Assembly: GCF_030408355.1 (NCBI RefSeq)
Contig: NZ_CP046606.1
Location: forward strand, 1,612,001-1,676,000
Origin: Corynebacterium afermentans subsp. afermentans
Lineage (GTDB): Bacteria > Actinomycetota > Actinomycetes > Mycobacteriales > Mycobacteriaceae
Reading direction: 5' to 3'
Length of the DNA: 64,000 bases
The translations under genes and the position numbers were made by a program. The notes under the pieces are model-generated. The model did no database searches. It was given only the letters and a program-made list of their open reading frames with translations, and was not told where the DNA came from. Positions 53,559 through 61,944 of the stretch are shown piece after piece. How positions within the stretch are numbered: the first letter of the stretch is position 1; each line of letters starts with the position of its first letter.

Positions 53559-56375
53559 GTGGCCCAGAAAGAGACCAACATGGAAGACGCTCGCGCGAAG
53601 ACCGCGTCCGAAGTTGACACCAACATCCTCTCGCTGCGCGAAGGCGTGGCGTCTTACCTGCACGACGCGGACCCCGAGGAAACCCAGGAATGGATGGACT
53701 CCCTCGACGGGCTGCTCGAGGAATCCGATCCGGAGCGCGCCCGCTACCTCATGCTGCGCCTGATCGAACGCGCCAACGCGAAGCGTGTGCCGCTGCCGGC
53801 ACTGTCCTCGACCGACCTGGTCAACACCATCCCCACCAAGCTCGAGCCGGAATTCCCGGGCGACGAGCAGATTGAGAAGCGCTACCGCCGCTGGATGCGC
53901 TGGAACGCCGCGGTGATGGTGCACCGTGCGCAGCGCCCCGGCATCGGCGTCGGCGGCCACATCTCCACCTACGCATCCGCAGCGGCGCTCTACGAGGTCG
54001 GCTACAACCACTTCTTCAAGGGCAAGGACGCGCCGCAGGGCGGCGACCAGGTCTTCTTCCAGGGCCACGCCTCCCCCGGCATGTACGCCCGCGCCTTCAT
54101 GGAAGGCCGCCTGAGCGAAGACGACATGGACGGCTTCCGCCAGGAGCACTCCCGCGAGCAGGGCGGCCTGCCGTCCTACCCGCACCCGCACGGCATGCCT
54201 AAGTTCTGGGAGTTCCCCACCGTGTCCATGGGCCTGGGGCCGATGAACGCCATCTACCAGGCACGTTTTAACAAGTACCTGCAGGACCGCGGCATCAAGG
54301 ACACCGACCAGCAGCACGTCTGGGCGTTCCTCGGCGACGGCGAGATGGACGAGCCGGAATCCCGCGGCCTGATCCAGATGGCCTCCCTGTACGGCCTGGA
54401 CAACCTCACCTTCGTGATCAACTGCAACCTGCAGCGTCTCGACGGCCCGGTGCGCGGCAACGGCCAGATCGTCCAGGAGCTGGAGAGCTTCTTCGTCGGC
54501 GCCGGCTGGAACGTGATCAAGGTCGTGTGGGGCCGCGAGTGGGACGAACTGCTGGAAAAGGATGAGGACGGCGCGCTCGTCCACATCATGAACACCACCA
54601 AGGACGGCGACTACCAGACCTTCAAGGCCAACGACGGCGCCTACGTCCGCGAGCACTTCTTCGGCCGCGACGAGCGCACCAAGAAGCTCGTCGAAGACAT
54701 GACCGACGAGGAAATCTGGAACCTGCGCCGCGGCGGCCACGACTACCGCAAGGTCTACGCCGCCTACAAGCGCGCCCTGGACACCAAGGGCAAGCCGACC
54801 GTCATCCTCGCCCACACCGTCAAGGGCTACGGCCTCGGCCACAACTTCGAGGGCCGCAACGCCACCCACCAGATGAAGAAGCTGGCCCTGGAGGACCTCA
54901 AGCTCTTCCGCGACAAGCAGCAGATCCCCATCTCCGACGAGGAGCTGGAGAAGGATCCGTTCATGCCGCCGTACTACCACCCCGGCGAGGACGCCGAGGA
55001 GATCAAGTACCTGAAGAAGCGCCGCGAGGAGCTCGGCGGCTACCTGCCGGAGCGCCGCCAGGACTACTCCCCGGTCGAGCTTCCGGAGTTTGAAAAGACC
55101 TTCAAGGCGCTGTTCAAGGACTCCGGCAAGCAGGAAGTCGCCTCCACCATGGCGCTCGTGCGCACCTTCAAGGCGCTCATGCGCAACAAGGAGCTGGGCA
55201 AGCGCATCGTCCCGATCATCCCGGACGAGGCCCGCACCTTCGGCCTGGACTCCTGGTTCCCCACCCTGGGCATTTACAACCCGAACGGCCAGAACTACGT
55301 GCCGGTGGACCACGACCTGCAGCTGTCCTACAAGGAGGCCACCGACGGCCAGATCCTGCACGAAGGCATCAACGAGGACGGCTCGTCGGCCTCCTTCATC
55401 GCCGCGGCGACGTCCTACGCCACCCACGGCGAGCCGATGATCCCGATGTACATCTTCTACTCGATGTTCGGCTTCCAGCGCACCGGCGACAACTTCTGGG
55501 CCGCCGGCGACCAGATGGGCCGCGGCTTCATCATCGGCGCCACCGCCGGCCGCACCACCCTGTTCGGTGAGGGCCTGCAGCACATGGACGGCCACTCCCC
55601 GATCCTGGCGTCCACCAACCCGGCCGTCATCCCGTACGACCCGGCGTTCGCCTACGAGATGCCGTACATCATCTCCAAGGGCATCGAGCGCATGTACGGC
55701 CAGGGCGCCGACAAGGACGAGAACGTGATGTACTACATCACCGTCTACAACCAGCCCCACCACCAGCCGGCACGCCCGGAGAACCTGGACGTGGAGGGCC
55801 TGCACAAGGGCATCTACCTTTACGACGAAGGCAAGGACCTGGACAACAAGGTCTCCCTCCTCGCCTCCGGCGTGGGCATGCAGCAGGCGCTGCGCGCCCA
55901 GGAGATCCTGCAGGAGCAGTACAACGTCGGCGCCGCGATCTACTCCGTGACCTCCTGGACCGAGCTTGCCCGCGAGGGCCAGGCCAAGGCCGCCGAGCAG
56001 CTGCGCAACCCGAGCGAAGAAGTCGGGGAGGCATTTGCCACCAAGCAGCTGAAGCAGACTGAAGGGCCCTACATTGCGACCTCGGACTTCGCCTCCGACC
56101 TGCAGGAGCAGATCCGCGCCTACGTCCCGGGCCAGTACATCGTGCTCGGCGCCGACGGCTTCGGCTTCGCCGACACCCGCGAGTCCGCCCGCCGCTACTT
56201 CAACATCGACGCCGAGTCCATGGCCGTCGCCGCCCTGCTCGGCCTGGCCAACGAAGGCAAGATCGACCGCTCCGTGGCTGCCCAGGCGGCCAAGGACCTG
56301 AAGATCGACGACCCGACCGCCACCGCCGCCGACGAGGACGGCGAGGACGTCGGCCCGGAGAACGCCGCCGAGTAG
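53559..56375 (+). CDS. aceE: Pyruvate dehydrogenase E1 component, homodimeric
   Basis: A 938-residue thiamine-diphosphate enzyme that decarboxylates pyruvate and acetylates the lipoyl domains of AceF. The ThDP motif [13 protein letters not shown] and the [15 protein letters not shown] segment are intact, with [20 protein letters not shown] and the C-terminal [14 protein letters not shown] typical of AceE. The start is GTG at 53559 with AGGAGG suitably placed; the ATG seven codons later is an alternative. It is monogenic, as in C. glutamicum, with E2 in a separate locus (14.2 kb) and no lpd nearby. A strong terminator follows. Confidence 0.96.
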   Translation: MAQKETNMEDARAKTASEVDTNILSLREGVASYLHDADPEETQEWMDSLDGLLEESDPERARYLMLRLIERANAKRVPLPALSSTDLVNTIPTKLEPEFPGDEQIEKRYRRWMRWNAAVMVHRAQRPGIGVGGHISTYASAAALYEVGYNHFFKGKDAPQGGDQVFFQGHASPGMYARAFMEGRLSEDDMDGFRQEHSREQGGLPSYPHPHGMPKFWEFPTVSMGLGPMNAIYQARFNKYLQDRGIKDTDQQHVWAFLGDGEMDEPESRGLIQMASLYGLDNLTFVINCNLQRLDGPVRGNGQIVQELESFFVGAGWNVIKVVWGREWDELLEKDEDGALVHIMNTTKDGDYQTFKANDGAYVREHFFGRDERTKKLVEDMTDEEIWNLRRGGHDYRKVYAAYKRALDTKGKPTVILAHTVKGYGLGHNFEGRNATHQMKKLALEDLKLFRDKQQIPISDEELEKDPFMPPYYHPGEDAEEIKYLKKRREELGGYLPERRQDYSPVELPEFEKTFKALFKDSGKQEVASTMALVRTFKALMRNKELGKRIVPIIPDEARTFGLDSWFPTLGIYNPNGQNYVPVDHDLQLSYKEATDGQILHEGINEDGSSASFIAAATSYATHGEPMIPMYIFYSMFGFQRTGDNFWAAGDQMGRGFIIGATAGRTTLFGEGLQHMDGHSPILASTNPAVIPYDPAFAYEMPYIISKGIERMYGQGADKDENVMYYITVYNQPHHQPARPENLDVEGLHKGIYLYDEGKDLDNKVSLLASGVGMQQALRAQEILQEQYNVGAAIYSVTSWTELAREGQAKAAEQLRNPSEEVGEAFATKQLKQTEGPYIATSDFASDLQEQIRAYVPGQYIVLGADGFGFADTRESARRYFNIDAESMAVAALLGLANEGKIDRSVAAQAAKDLKIDDPTATAADEDGEDVGPENAAE

Positions 56376-56410
56376 GGGGTTATCTCGGGCCTTAGGGTCT
56401 TAGGGCTTTA

Positions 56411-56440
56411 GGGGCGTTCCGGTTTCGGAGCGCCCCTTTT
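56411..56440 (+). terminator. Rho-independent terminator of aceE
   Basis: GGGGCGTTCCG and CGGAGCGCCCC form an 11-bp stem with one mismatch around a short loop, followed by TTTT. Confidence 0.88.
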
Positions 56441-56614
56441 GTCGTGGGTTTTTGGTTGTTTGGTGGCGTTTGGTGGGTGCGGATTGGCGGGTGCGCTGAC
56501 AGATTACGACGGACACTTGCGCCGACCTGGGCCGATGCGGGCCCGGCTGACAGATTCCGCCGCGATCCGTCATGGAGCGCCGCCCGCTAGGCGTGTCTTG
56601 GCCGCCCGGTGCAG

Positions 56615-56734
56615 ATTTGTTCACTGCGCGATGAATGATCCCGCACCATTCGAACATCCGACCTGGGCAGAGTGAACAAATTGCACGGGGAAAGGAGATT
56701 TGTTCACTGGATCGCAGAACCCGAGTGAACAATT
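56615..56734. repeat. Four ATTTGTTCACT units in alternating orientation
   Basis: ATTTGTTCACT (56615-56625) faces AGTGAACAAAT (56671-56681) as a perfect 11-bp inverted repeat. ATTTGTTCACT (56698-56708) then faces AGTGAACAATT (56724-56734) with a 15-base spacer and one mismatch. The arrangement looks like two operator pairs or hairpins, but it lies between two converging 3' ends. Confidence 0.75.
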
Positions 56735-56776
56735 TGCGGCAATCCCCGGCGCCCGCCGCTACTGCGACGGCCCCCC

Positions 56777-57622
56777 CTACATCTTGGGCAGGAACTGCTG
56801 CAGCTGCGGCCATGCGAAGGCCGCGGCGCCGACCAAAAGCGCGAGGACGCCGAAGATGAGGCCGAGCTTTTGCCCCGTGGACGAGCCGCCAGACCCGTCC
56901 TGTGCAGGAGCCGGCTGCGGCGCCGGGTCCTCGGGCAGCGTCACGCCCTTGCCTGAGTTCTCGATTTTGGCGTTGGAGCTGCGCTTGGACCCATCCGCGA
57001 ACGTGGTCACCACGGAAAAGCCTGCGTCCGCGTAGGAATCGGTGGGCACCTTCGCCGTGATCACGCCGGTTTTTTCGTCGTGGCTCCAATCCCAGCCGCT
57101 GCCGCCGCCGGTGACATCCCACTTGGCGTCCGCGGGCAGGTCAAGCTCCCACCGGTTGAACGGCTTCAGCGTGATGGTCTGCCCTCCGTCGCCGACTGCG
57201 CTTTCGTACATGGGCTCGTAGAGGAAGGCCTCGTCCGGGATGAGGGTGATCTTCGGGGAGTACAGGTCGGTCGAGTTGTCCGGATACGTCACGCGAACGT
57301 CGATTGGCTGCGTGTTTTCCCCAGACTGCGGCGGGTTCGCGTCGTTGTGGTTAAGCTGCACGCGTAGCTTGTCGCCGCGCTTTTCAAGCTGCATCAGTTC
57401 CCTCGAGGTGTCCCGACCGGTCAACTTCCAGGTCGCGCCTCCCGGCAGGCCGAGCAGCTCGTACTCCACCGACGTGCTGTACCCGTCGCTCGGCACAACG
57501 TTTACGTGCCGCGGCGCCGGGTCGAAGTGGGGCGCGTACTCGTCGGCCATTGCGGCGGAGGCGGCGGGCGCGAGCAGGCCGGCGGCGACGACGACCACGG
57601 CCGGGAGTGCGAAGCGTTGCAT
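56777..57622 (-). CDS. Secreted, C-terminally anchored YPDG/Rib-like surface protein
   Basis: A 281-residue protein with an N-terminal signal peptide (FALPAVVVVAAGLLAPAASAAMA), beta-rich domains and a C-terminal membrane helix (LGLIFGVLALLVGAAAFAW) after a Pro/Gly/Ser linker. Two repeats end in VRVTYPDNSTD and VVTTFADGSKR, resembling the YPDG/Rib-type modules of Gram-positive surface proteins. No LPXTG sortase motif is present, so the helix itself must anchor it. Function unknown, likely adhesion or envelope structure. Confidence 0.78.
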   Translation of the reverse strand: MQRFALPAVVVVAAGLLAPAASAAMADEYAPHFDPAPRHVNVVPSDGYSTSVEYELLGLPGGATWKLTGRDTSRELMQLEKRGDKLRVQLNHNDANPPQSGENTQPIDVRVTYPDNSTDLYSPKITLIPDEAFLYEPMYESAVGDGGQTITLKPFNRWELDLPADAKWDVTGGGSGWDWSHDEKTGVITAKVPTDSYADAGFSVVTTFADGSKRSSNAKIENSGKGVTLPEDPAPQPAPAQDGSGGSSTGQKLGLIFGVLALLVGAAAFAWPQLQQFLPKM

Positions 57623-57639
57623 GCGCTTATCATAACGGC

Positions 57640-57933
57640 ATGGAACTTTCGCAGCGGTTGGACCTTGGCGGCTTGCTCACCGACGACTCGGATGCCCAAG
57701 AGCAGACGGAGGTGCGGGGCACGTTCGCGCGCATTGCGGAGCTCGTGGAGGATGTCTCCGGCGTCGAGCTTGAACCGGAAACAACGATTGACGGGAGCGG
57801 GATTTCGTCGTTAAGCCGTATTGAGCTCGCGGTTCGCATCGAGGAAGAGTTCGCAGTGCCTATCGACGAGCACGTCTACGCCCAATGCACCACCGCCCAA
57901 GACCTCGCCGACTATGTGGAGGAACACCAGTGA
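57640..57933 (+). CDS. Acyl carrier protein-like
   Basis: A 97-residue acidic helical protein of the acyl carrier family. The segment GSGISSLSRIELAVRIEEEFAVPIDEHVYAQ corresponds to the phosphopantetheine helix; the attachment Ser lies in S-S-L instead of the usual D-S-L. The ATG at 57640 is preferred (MELSQRLDLGG). Its last bases form a GTGA overlap with the NagD-like phosphatase gene, so the two are co-translated. Given the altered motif it may be a specialised carrier rather than the housekeeping one. Confidence 0.83.
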   Translation: MELSQRLDLGGLLTDDSDAQEQTEVRGTFARIAELVEDVSGVELEPETTIDGSGISSLSRIELAVRIEEEFAVPIDEHVYAQCTTAQDLADYVEEHQ

Positions 57934-58736
57934 TTTCGTACTTGACCGACATGGATGGCGTGCTACACCGCGAGGGCGAGATCATCCCCGGCGCAAAGGA
58001 GTTCATCAGCGCGCTGCACAGCGAAGACATCGATTTTATGGTGCTGACCAACAACTCGATCCAGACCCCACGCGACCTGTCCGCGAAGCTGATGCGCATG
58101 GGCCTGGACATCGAGCCGGAGCGCATCTGGACCTCCGCCACGGCGACCGCGAAGTTTTTGTCGCAGCAGGCAGGCGAGGCCTCCGCATACGTCATCGGGG
58201 AAGCTGGCCTGACGACGGCTTTGCACGAAATCGGCTGGATCCTCACCGACGCTGACCCCGACTTTGTGGTACTGGGCGAAACGCGCACCTACTCGTTTGA
58301 GGCGTTGACCACCGCGTCGAACCTGATCCGCAGCGGCTCGCGGTTCATCGCCACCAACCCGGATCTGACTGGCCCGGGGCCCGCGGGCGTGGTGCCGGCA
58401 ACCGGGTCCGTGGCCACCATGATCACCGCCGTGACCGGCATGGAACCCTACTACGTGGGCAAACCGAACCCGGTGATGATGCGCTCGGCGCTGAACAACA
58501 TCGGCGCGCACTCCGAGAACACGGTGATGATCGGCGACCGCATGGACACCGACGTCAAGGCCGGCCTCGAGGCGGGCATGCGCACCGTGCTCGTGCGCTC
58601 GGGCATTGCCGACGACTCCGAGATAGCCAAATACCCCTTCCGCCCCACCGCGGTGCTGGATTCAGTGGCGGACCTGGTGGAGCGGATCTGGGATCCGTTC
58701 GACGACGGGTTCTACACCGAAAGCGGCAGCAAGTAA
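57930..58736 (+). CDS. NagD-like HAD-IIA phosphatase
   Basis: A 268-residue HAD phosphatase of class IIA: motif I DMDGVLHREG, motif II LTNNS, Lys and motif III in VGKPNPVMM, motif IV IGDRMDTDVKAGLEAG. NagD relatives act on nucleotide monophosphates or sugar phosphates. GTG at 57930 overlaps the carrier-protein stop, with GGAGGAA upstream. Coupling of a carrier protein to a HAD phosphatase is unusual and may reflect a shared metabolic step. Confidence 0.88.
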   Translation: MISYLTDMDGVLHREGEIIPGAKEFISALHSEDIDFMVLTNNSIQTPRDLSAKLMRMGLDIEPERIWTSATATAKFLSQQAGEASAYVIGEAGLTTALHEIGWILTDADPDFVVLGETRTYSFEALTTASNLIRSGSRFIATNPDLTGPGPAGVVPATGSVATMITAVTGMEPYYVGKPNPVMMRSALNNIGAHSENTVMIGDRMDTDVKAGLEAGMRTVLVRSGIADDSEIAKYPFRPTAVLDSVADLVERIWDPFDDGFYTESGSK

Positions 58737-58743
58737 TCGCAGT

Positions 58744-59145
58744 CTACGGCGCGAGTTGGCGCGCCCTATTAACGAGCTTCACTGACAGCCGCGAAGTCTG
58801 TTTAACCTGCACTTCGCTTAGGCCGACGTCGCTGTAATTGGCCATCGTCTTGTTTTGTAGCACCGTGTTGAGTGCCTTCGCGGCGTCCTTTTCTCCAGCC
58901 AATTCGAGCATGCGCACCGCTTCGAAGTGATCACCAGAACGGTTGTATTCACCGGTCAGCGCTCCGCAAATAACGTCTCCAGCCCCGATCGCTGCGTTGA
59001 TGTAGCTCGAGACCACGGCGTTTGCCCCGAACTCGCCTTCGGCGAACTGCGCCAACTCCAGATGCTCTTCTACGCGAAGCATTCGCTTGCGCAAGACAGC
59101 ATCGTTAGCTTGCGCGGTCTTCCCCTTGCCCGCTCGTGGTGCCAC
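58744..59145 (-). CDS. HEPN-like protein, probable toxin partner of the MNT gene
   Basis: A 133-residue helical protein. The segment VICGALTGEYNRSGDHFEAVRMLELAGEKDAAKALN resembles HEPN-type toxins; an R-S-G-D-H array stands in for the usual R-x4-6-H RNase motif, so activity is uncertain. Its start (GTG at 59145 with AGGGGGA upstream, or TTG at 59148) overlaps the end of the nucleotidyltransferase gene by about 40 bases. This MNT-then-HEPN order and overlap is that of MNT-HEPN toxin-antitoxin modules. The identification is moderate. Confidence 0.6.
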   Translation of the reverse strand: MAPRAGKGKTAQANDAVLRKRMLRVEEHLELAQFAEGEFGANAVVSSYINAAIGAGDVICGALTGEYNRSGDHFEAVRMLELAGEKDAAKALNTVLQNKTMANYSDVGLSEVQVKQTSRLSVKLVNRARQLAP

Positions 59146-59749
59146 CAATCCCCCTCAGAATCCCCCGAACTTCTTGCGGGTCACCGTATATGGTTTTGCC
59201 CTCGCCCGCTATGTTCTCAAGAATCGCGCCCGGGTTTTCCTGGCCGCGCGTCCACACGACGACGTTGGCGGGCACCCCTGTCCAGGCTTCTACCTGCCGG
59301 GATAGCTCATACGCTCCGCTTTCCGCTTGCACTGCCGCCGACTCACCGTCCACTAAAATGAGCAAGTCAATGTCGCTGGAATCCCCCATCTCGCCCCGAG
59401 CCGCCGAGCCGAAAAGTACGCACCCCGCCACGCTCACTGGCCAAGCATCCAGGGACTGCGCGATGCGGGAGTACAGCTCCTCGGTCGCGTGAGCGATTTT
59501 CTGGATCGGGCCAGCAAGCAGGTGCTGTTGGTTCAAGGAGTAGCCCCTCGCCTGCCCCAACACCCGCTCGTGAATGACCCCACCCTGAGCGAGCCGATCC
59601 AAACTACGGCGAACGCTGGAAAGCGACGGACCCGCCGCTAGACCGTAAACCTGCTGGGCAGTGAGCTCCACCGGCGCCCGGCCGAGTGCGAGCAGCACCG
59701 CTGCATCTGCGTCGGAGCAGATGGCAGTAAACGGGTTTTGGAGCTTCAT
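59105..59749 (-). CDS. Winged-helix plus minimal nucleotidyltransferase (MNT), probable antitoxin
   Basis: A 214-residue protein with an N-terminal winged-helix domain (ELTAQQVYGLAAGPSLSSVRRSLDRLAQGGVIHERVLG) and a C-terminal MNT domain whose active site GSAARGEMGDSSDIDLLIL has the GSxARG and paired Asp of the Pol-beta superfamily. MNT antitoxins AMPylate or neutralise HEPN RNases. The fused DNA-binding domain, with two palindromes just upstream of the ATG at 59749, suggests direct autoregulation. The longer open frame to 59806 crosses those operators. Confidence 0.82.
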   Translation of the reverse strand: MKLQNPFTAICSDADAAVLLALGRAPVELTAQQVYGLAAGPSLSSVRRSLDRLAQGGVIHERVLGQARGYSLNQQHLLAGPIQKIAHATEELYSRIAQSLDAWPVSVAGCVLFGSAARGEMGDSSDIDLLILVDGESAAVQAESGAYELSRQVEAWTGVPANVVVWTRGQENPGAILENIAGEGKTIYGDPQEVRGILRGIGGTTSGQGEDRAS

Positions 59750-59750
59750 A

Positions 59751-59804
59751 GTGTCAATTTTGACACGCGTGTGCCATTTTTGAAACAGCTGCGTCAAAAC
59801 TGAC
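59751..59804 (-). promoter_or_regulatory. Two operator-like palindromes before the MNT-HEPN genes
   Basis: GTGTCAATTTTGACAC (59751-59766) is a 6-4-6 palindrome touching the MNT start codon. A related GTCA-AAAC-TGAC palindrome, within CGTCAAAACTGACACG, lies at 59793-59804. The shared GTCA...TGAC arms about 42 bases apart suit binding by the winged-helix domain of the first gene. Confidence 0.7.
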
Positions 59805-59839
59805 ACGGCCGAGCAGGCCCCGGGCCACCAGGCCTCGAG

Positions 59840-61234
59840 TTACACCGCGGAGTCGGACCCCGCGACGTAGAAGCGCTGCTTGTTCACGAACTCGTCCATG
59901 CCCAGGGGCCCAAGCTCGCGACCCAGGCCGGATGCCTTCACGCCGCCGAACGGCAGCTCGGCGCCGCGCGCCTGCGGGATGTTCACGTGGATCATGCCGG
60001 TGTCGACCTTCGCCGCGACCTTCTTGGCGCGCTCGGTGTCCTCGGACATCACCGCGCCGCCGAGACCGTAGCGCGAATCGTTGGCCAGCTCGATCGCCTC
60101 CTCCTCGGAGGAAACCTTGTACACCTCGGCCACGGGCCCGAAGAACTCCTCGTAGTAGGAGTCGGAGCCGACCGGAATGTCGGTGATCACGGCCGGGGTG
60201 ATGTAGGCGCCCTTGCCGGTGACTTCGCCGCCGACGCGCAGGTTCGCACCCTCCTCGACGGCCAGGCGCAGCTGCTGCGCGAGTAGCTCCGCGGCGTCGC
60301 GGGAGGACAGCGGGTAGAACTCCTTGCCGTCGCCGGGGTTGAGCGGGTCGCCTTCGCTATACGACGACGCCAGGTCCACCAACGCCTGCACAAACTCGTC
60401 GTAAATGTCCTCCATGACGATCATGCGCTTGTTCGACGTGCATGCCTGGCCCACGTTGCCGATGCGCTTGTTCCACGCGGTCTGGGCGGCCTTAGCCACA
60501 TCGGAAGAATCCAGCACCACGTACGCGTCGGTGCCGCCGAGCTCGAGCACGCACTTCTTCAGCGCCTGGCCGGCCTGGGAGGCGATGGTGCGGCCGGCGC
60601 GCTCGGAGCCGGTCAGGGACACGCCTTGGACGCGGTCGTCGTTGATCAGCGTGGAGACCTGCGAGTGCTTGGCGTACAGGTTCGTGTACAGGCCCTTTGG
60701 CGCGCCCGCCTCGTCGAAAATCTTGGCAATCGCGGCTGCGGAACGGGGGCAGATCTCGGCGTGCTTGACCATCACCACGTTGCCGGCCATCAGCGCCGGT
60801 GCTGCGAAGCGCGCAACCTGGTAGTACGGGAAGTTCCACGGCATGATGCCCAGGATCACGCCGAGCGGGACCTTGCGCATGACGGAGGTGCCGCCGCGCT
60901 GGTTCGGGATCTCCTCGTCGGCACCGAACTCCGCGCCGTTGTCGGCGTAGTAGTTGAAGATCTCCACGACGTCGTCGATCTCGCCGTCGCCTTCCTTGAC
61001 CGATTTGCCCATCTCTTCTGCGATGATGCGGGTGAGCTCGGCGCGTTGCTCGTCGAAAAGCTTCGCAACCTTGCGAAGGACCTCGGCGCGCTCCTCGAAG
61101 CTCTTCTCGAGCCACTGCTTGAACGTGTCGTTTGCGGTGGCCAGCGCGGTTTCGAGTTCGTCGTCGGTGATGAAGTCGAAGGACTCGACGATCTCGTTGT
61201 TCTTCGGGTTTTGTACGCGGTATTTAGTAGACAT
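59840..61234 (-). CDS. NAD(P)-dependent aldehyde dehydrogenase, succinate-semialdehyde type
   Basis: A 464-residue enzyme of the aldehyde dehydrogenase superfamily. The nucleotide-binding VSLTGSERAGRTIASQA, general base Glu in LELGGTDAYVV and catalytic Cys in GQACTSNKRMIV are intact. Overall it resembles the shorter succinate-semialdehyde dehydrogenases (starts with MSTKYRVQNPKNNEIVESF). No gabT or gab permease lies beside it. The ATG at 61234 is chosen; a codon nine bases upstream is possible. The start overlaps the end of the preceding gene by 11 bases. Confidence 0.87.
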   Translation of the reverse strand: MSTKYRVQNPKNNEIVESFDFITDDELETALATANDTFKQWLEKSFEERAEVLRKVAKLFDEQRAELTRIIAEEMGKSVKEGDGEIDDVVEIFNYYADNGAEFGADEEIPNQRGGTSVMRKVPLGVILGIMPWNFPYYQVARFAAPALMAGNVVMVKHAEICPRSAAAIAKIFDEAGAPKGLYTNLYAKHSQVSTLINDDRVQGVSLTGSERAGRTIASQAGQALKKCVLELGGTDAYVVLDSSDVAKAAQTAWNKRIGNVGQACTSNKRMIVMEDIYDEFVQALVDLASSYSEGDPLNPGDGKEFYPLSSRDAAELLAQQLRLAVEEGANLRVGGEVTGKGAYITPAVITDIPVGSDSYYEEFFGPVAEVYKVSSEEEAIELANDSRYGLGGAVMSEDTERAKKVAAKVDTGMIHVNIPQARGAELPFGGVKASGLGRELGPLGMDEFVNKQRFYVAGSDSAV

Positions 61235-61544
61235 GCGGCCCATCGTAGGAGCGTGGCGTGAGGCTCGCCACAAAATTTTTCTCGCGTGAAAGCCGGTCCA
61301 TGGCCTGCGCAAACGGCTCGATCTCCTCGCGCGTTGCCAGGATCGTTTCGCGGCACGAGTACGTGCGGTCCGCGCGCCGCTGCCAGCGGGTGAACCAGAT
61401 TTCGCCGGGCGCGCCGTCGGGAAGCAAAAGCATCTGCTTCTCGACGCTCCGTCGCTCCCGCACCGGCATCCCCTCAACGCAGAATGTCCACGCGAGTCGG
61501 GTGCGCGGGGCGCGGCAGGTGGGTGCGGCCAGTGTTGTCGTCAT
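61224..61544 (-). CDS. Hypothetical protein upstream of the aldehyde dehydrogenase
   Basis: A 106-residue soluble protein, MTTTLAAPTCRAPRTRLAWT..., with RRSVEKQMLLLPDGAPGEIWFTRW and a basic C-terminal part. No domain recognised. The ATG at 61544 has AAGAAGGG about ten bases upstream. Its 3' end overlaps the aldehyde dehydrogenase start by 11 bases. A copy of the dispersed 11-bp word lies at 61436. The overlap supports a real gene but does not prove it. Confidence 0.55.
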   Translation of the reverse strand: MTTTLAAPTCRAPRTRLAWTFCVEGMPVRERRSVEKQMLLLPDGAPGEIWFTRWQRRADRTYSCRETILATREEIEPFAQAMDRLSREKNFVASLTPRSYDGPHVY

Positions 61545-61944
61545 TGGTGGGGACCCTTCTTGCGGGCGCCTTTTCGGCGTGCCCGCATCGATGGCGGCAC
61601 ACTCCAACCCCGGTGACTAGGCGGGAGTGCCGCGGCGGTTGACTAGTCCGCGCGGCGGAGTGTGAGACGAGAGGTTCGTCTTCCCCAACGGCCTCTGATT
61701 TCTCTCGGCCGATATTGCTTCACACGAGTTGACTCGAGCAACCCTCAACCGCTGGTTGATCCCCCTATTTGCTCGAGCTTTGGTTGAGGTTGAGGGGACA
61801 GCGGGCGGGCCCATGCCTCGTGTCCCTTTTTGCCGCCCCACCGTAAACGCCGATATCGGCATTTACACCATCCGAGATGCGGCGACCTGGGTTTTTGCGG
61901 AGCCGCTACGGGTAAATGCCGATATCGTCCTTTAGCACCCCGCC
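61545..61944. other. Intergenic region with palindromes
   Basis: About 400 bases between two minus-strand genes, upstream of the 61544 start. It contains CTCGAG-flanked CAACC/GGTTG inverted repeats (about 61730-61800) and a 24-bp palindrome with a further partial copy (61843-61927). One open frame of 68 codons on plus is explained by the repeats and is not called. Confidence 0.55.
61843..61927. repeat. GCCGATATCGGC palindrome with a second partial copy
   Basis: At 61843-61866 a 24-bp palindrome with arms GTAAACGCCGAT and ATCGGCATTTAC is perfect apart from one base pair. GGTAAATGCCGATATCG recurs at 61911-61927. The arms are long and exact enough for a protein-binding site or a small palindromic repeat. 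Two copies 68 bases apart suggest cooperative binding or an element family. Confidence 0.72.

Larger units (their letters stand above)
56376..56776. other. Convergent intergenic region with several short repeats
   Basis: About 400 bases between the 3' ends of aceE and of the secreted-protein gene. It holds the aceE terminator, two CTGACAGATT-C/A-CG copies (56496 and 56547), two CCGACCTGGGC copies, and four TTTGTTCACT units in alternating orientation (56615-56734). No credible coding frame. A small RNA is possible but not shown. Confidence 0.6.

Noticed and set aside
61729..61935. A 68-residue protein containing VNADI twice
   Set aside because: The apparent peptide repeat is the translation of the DNA palindrome copies; there is no ribosome-binding site and no family.
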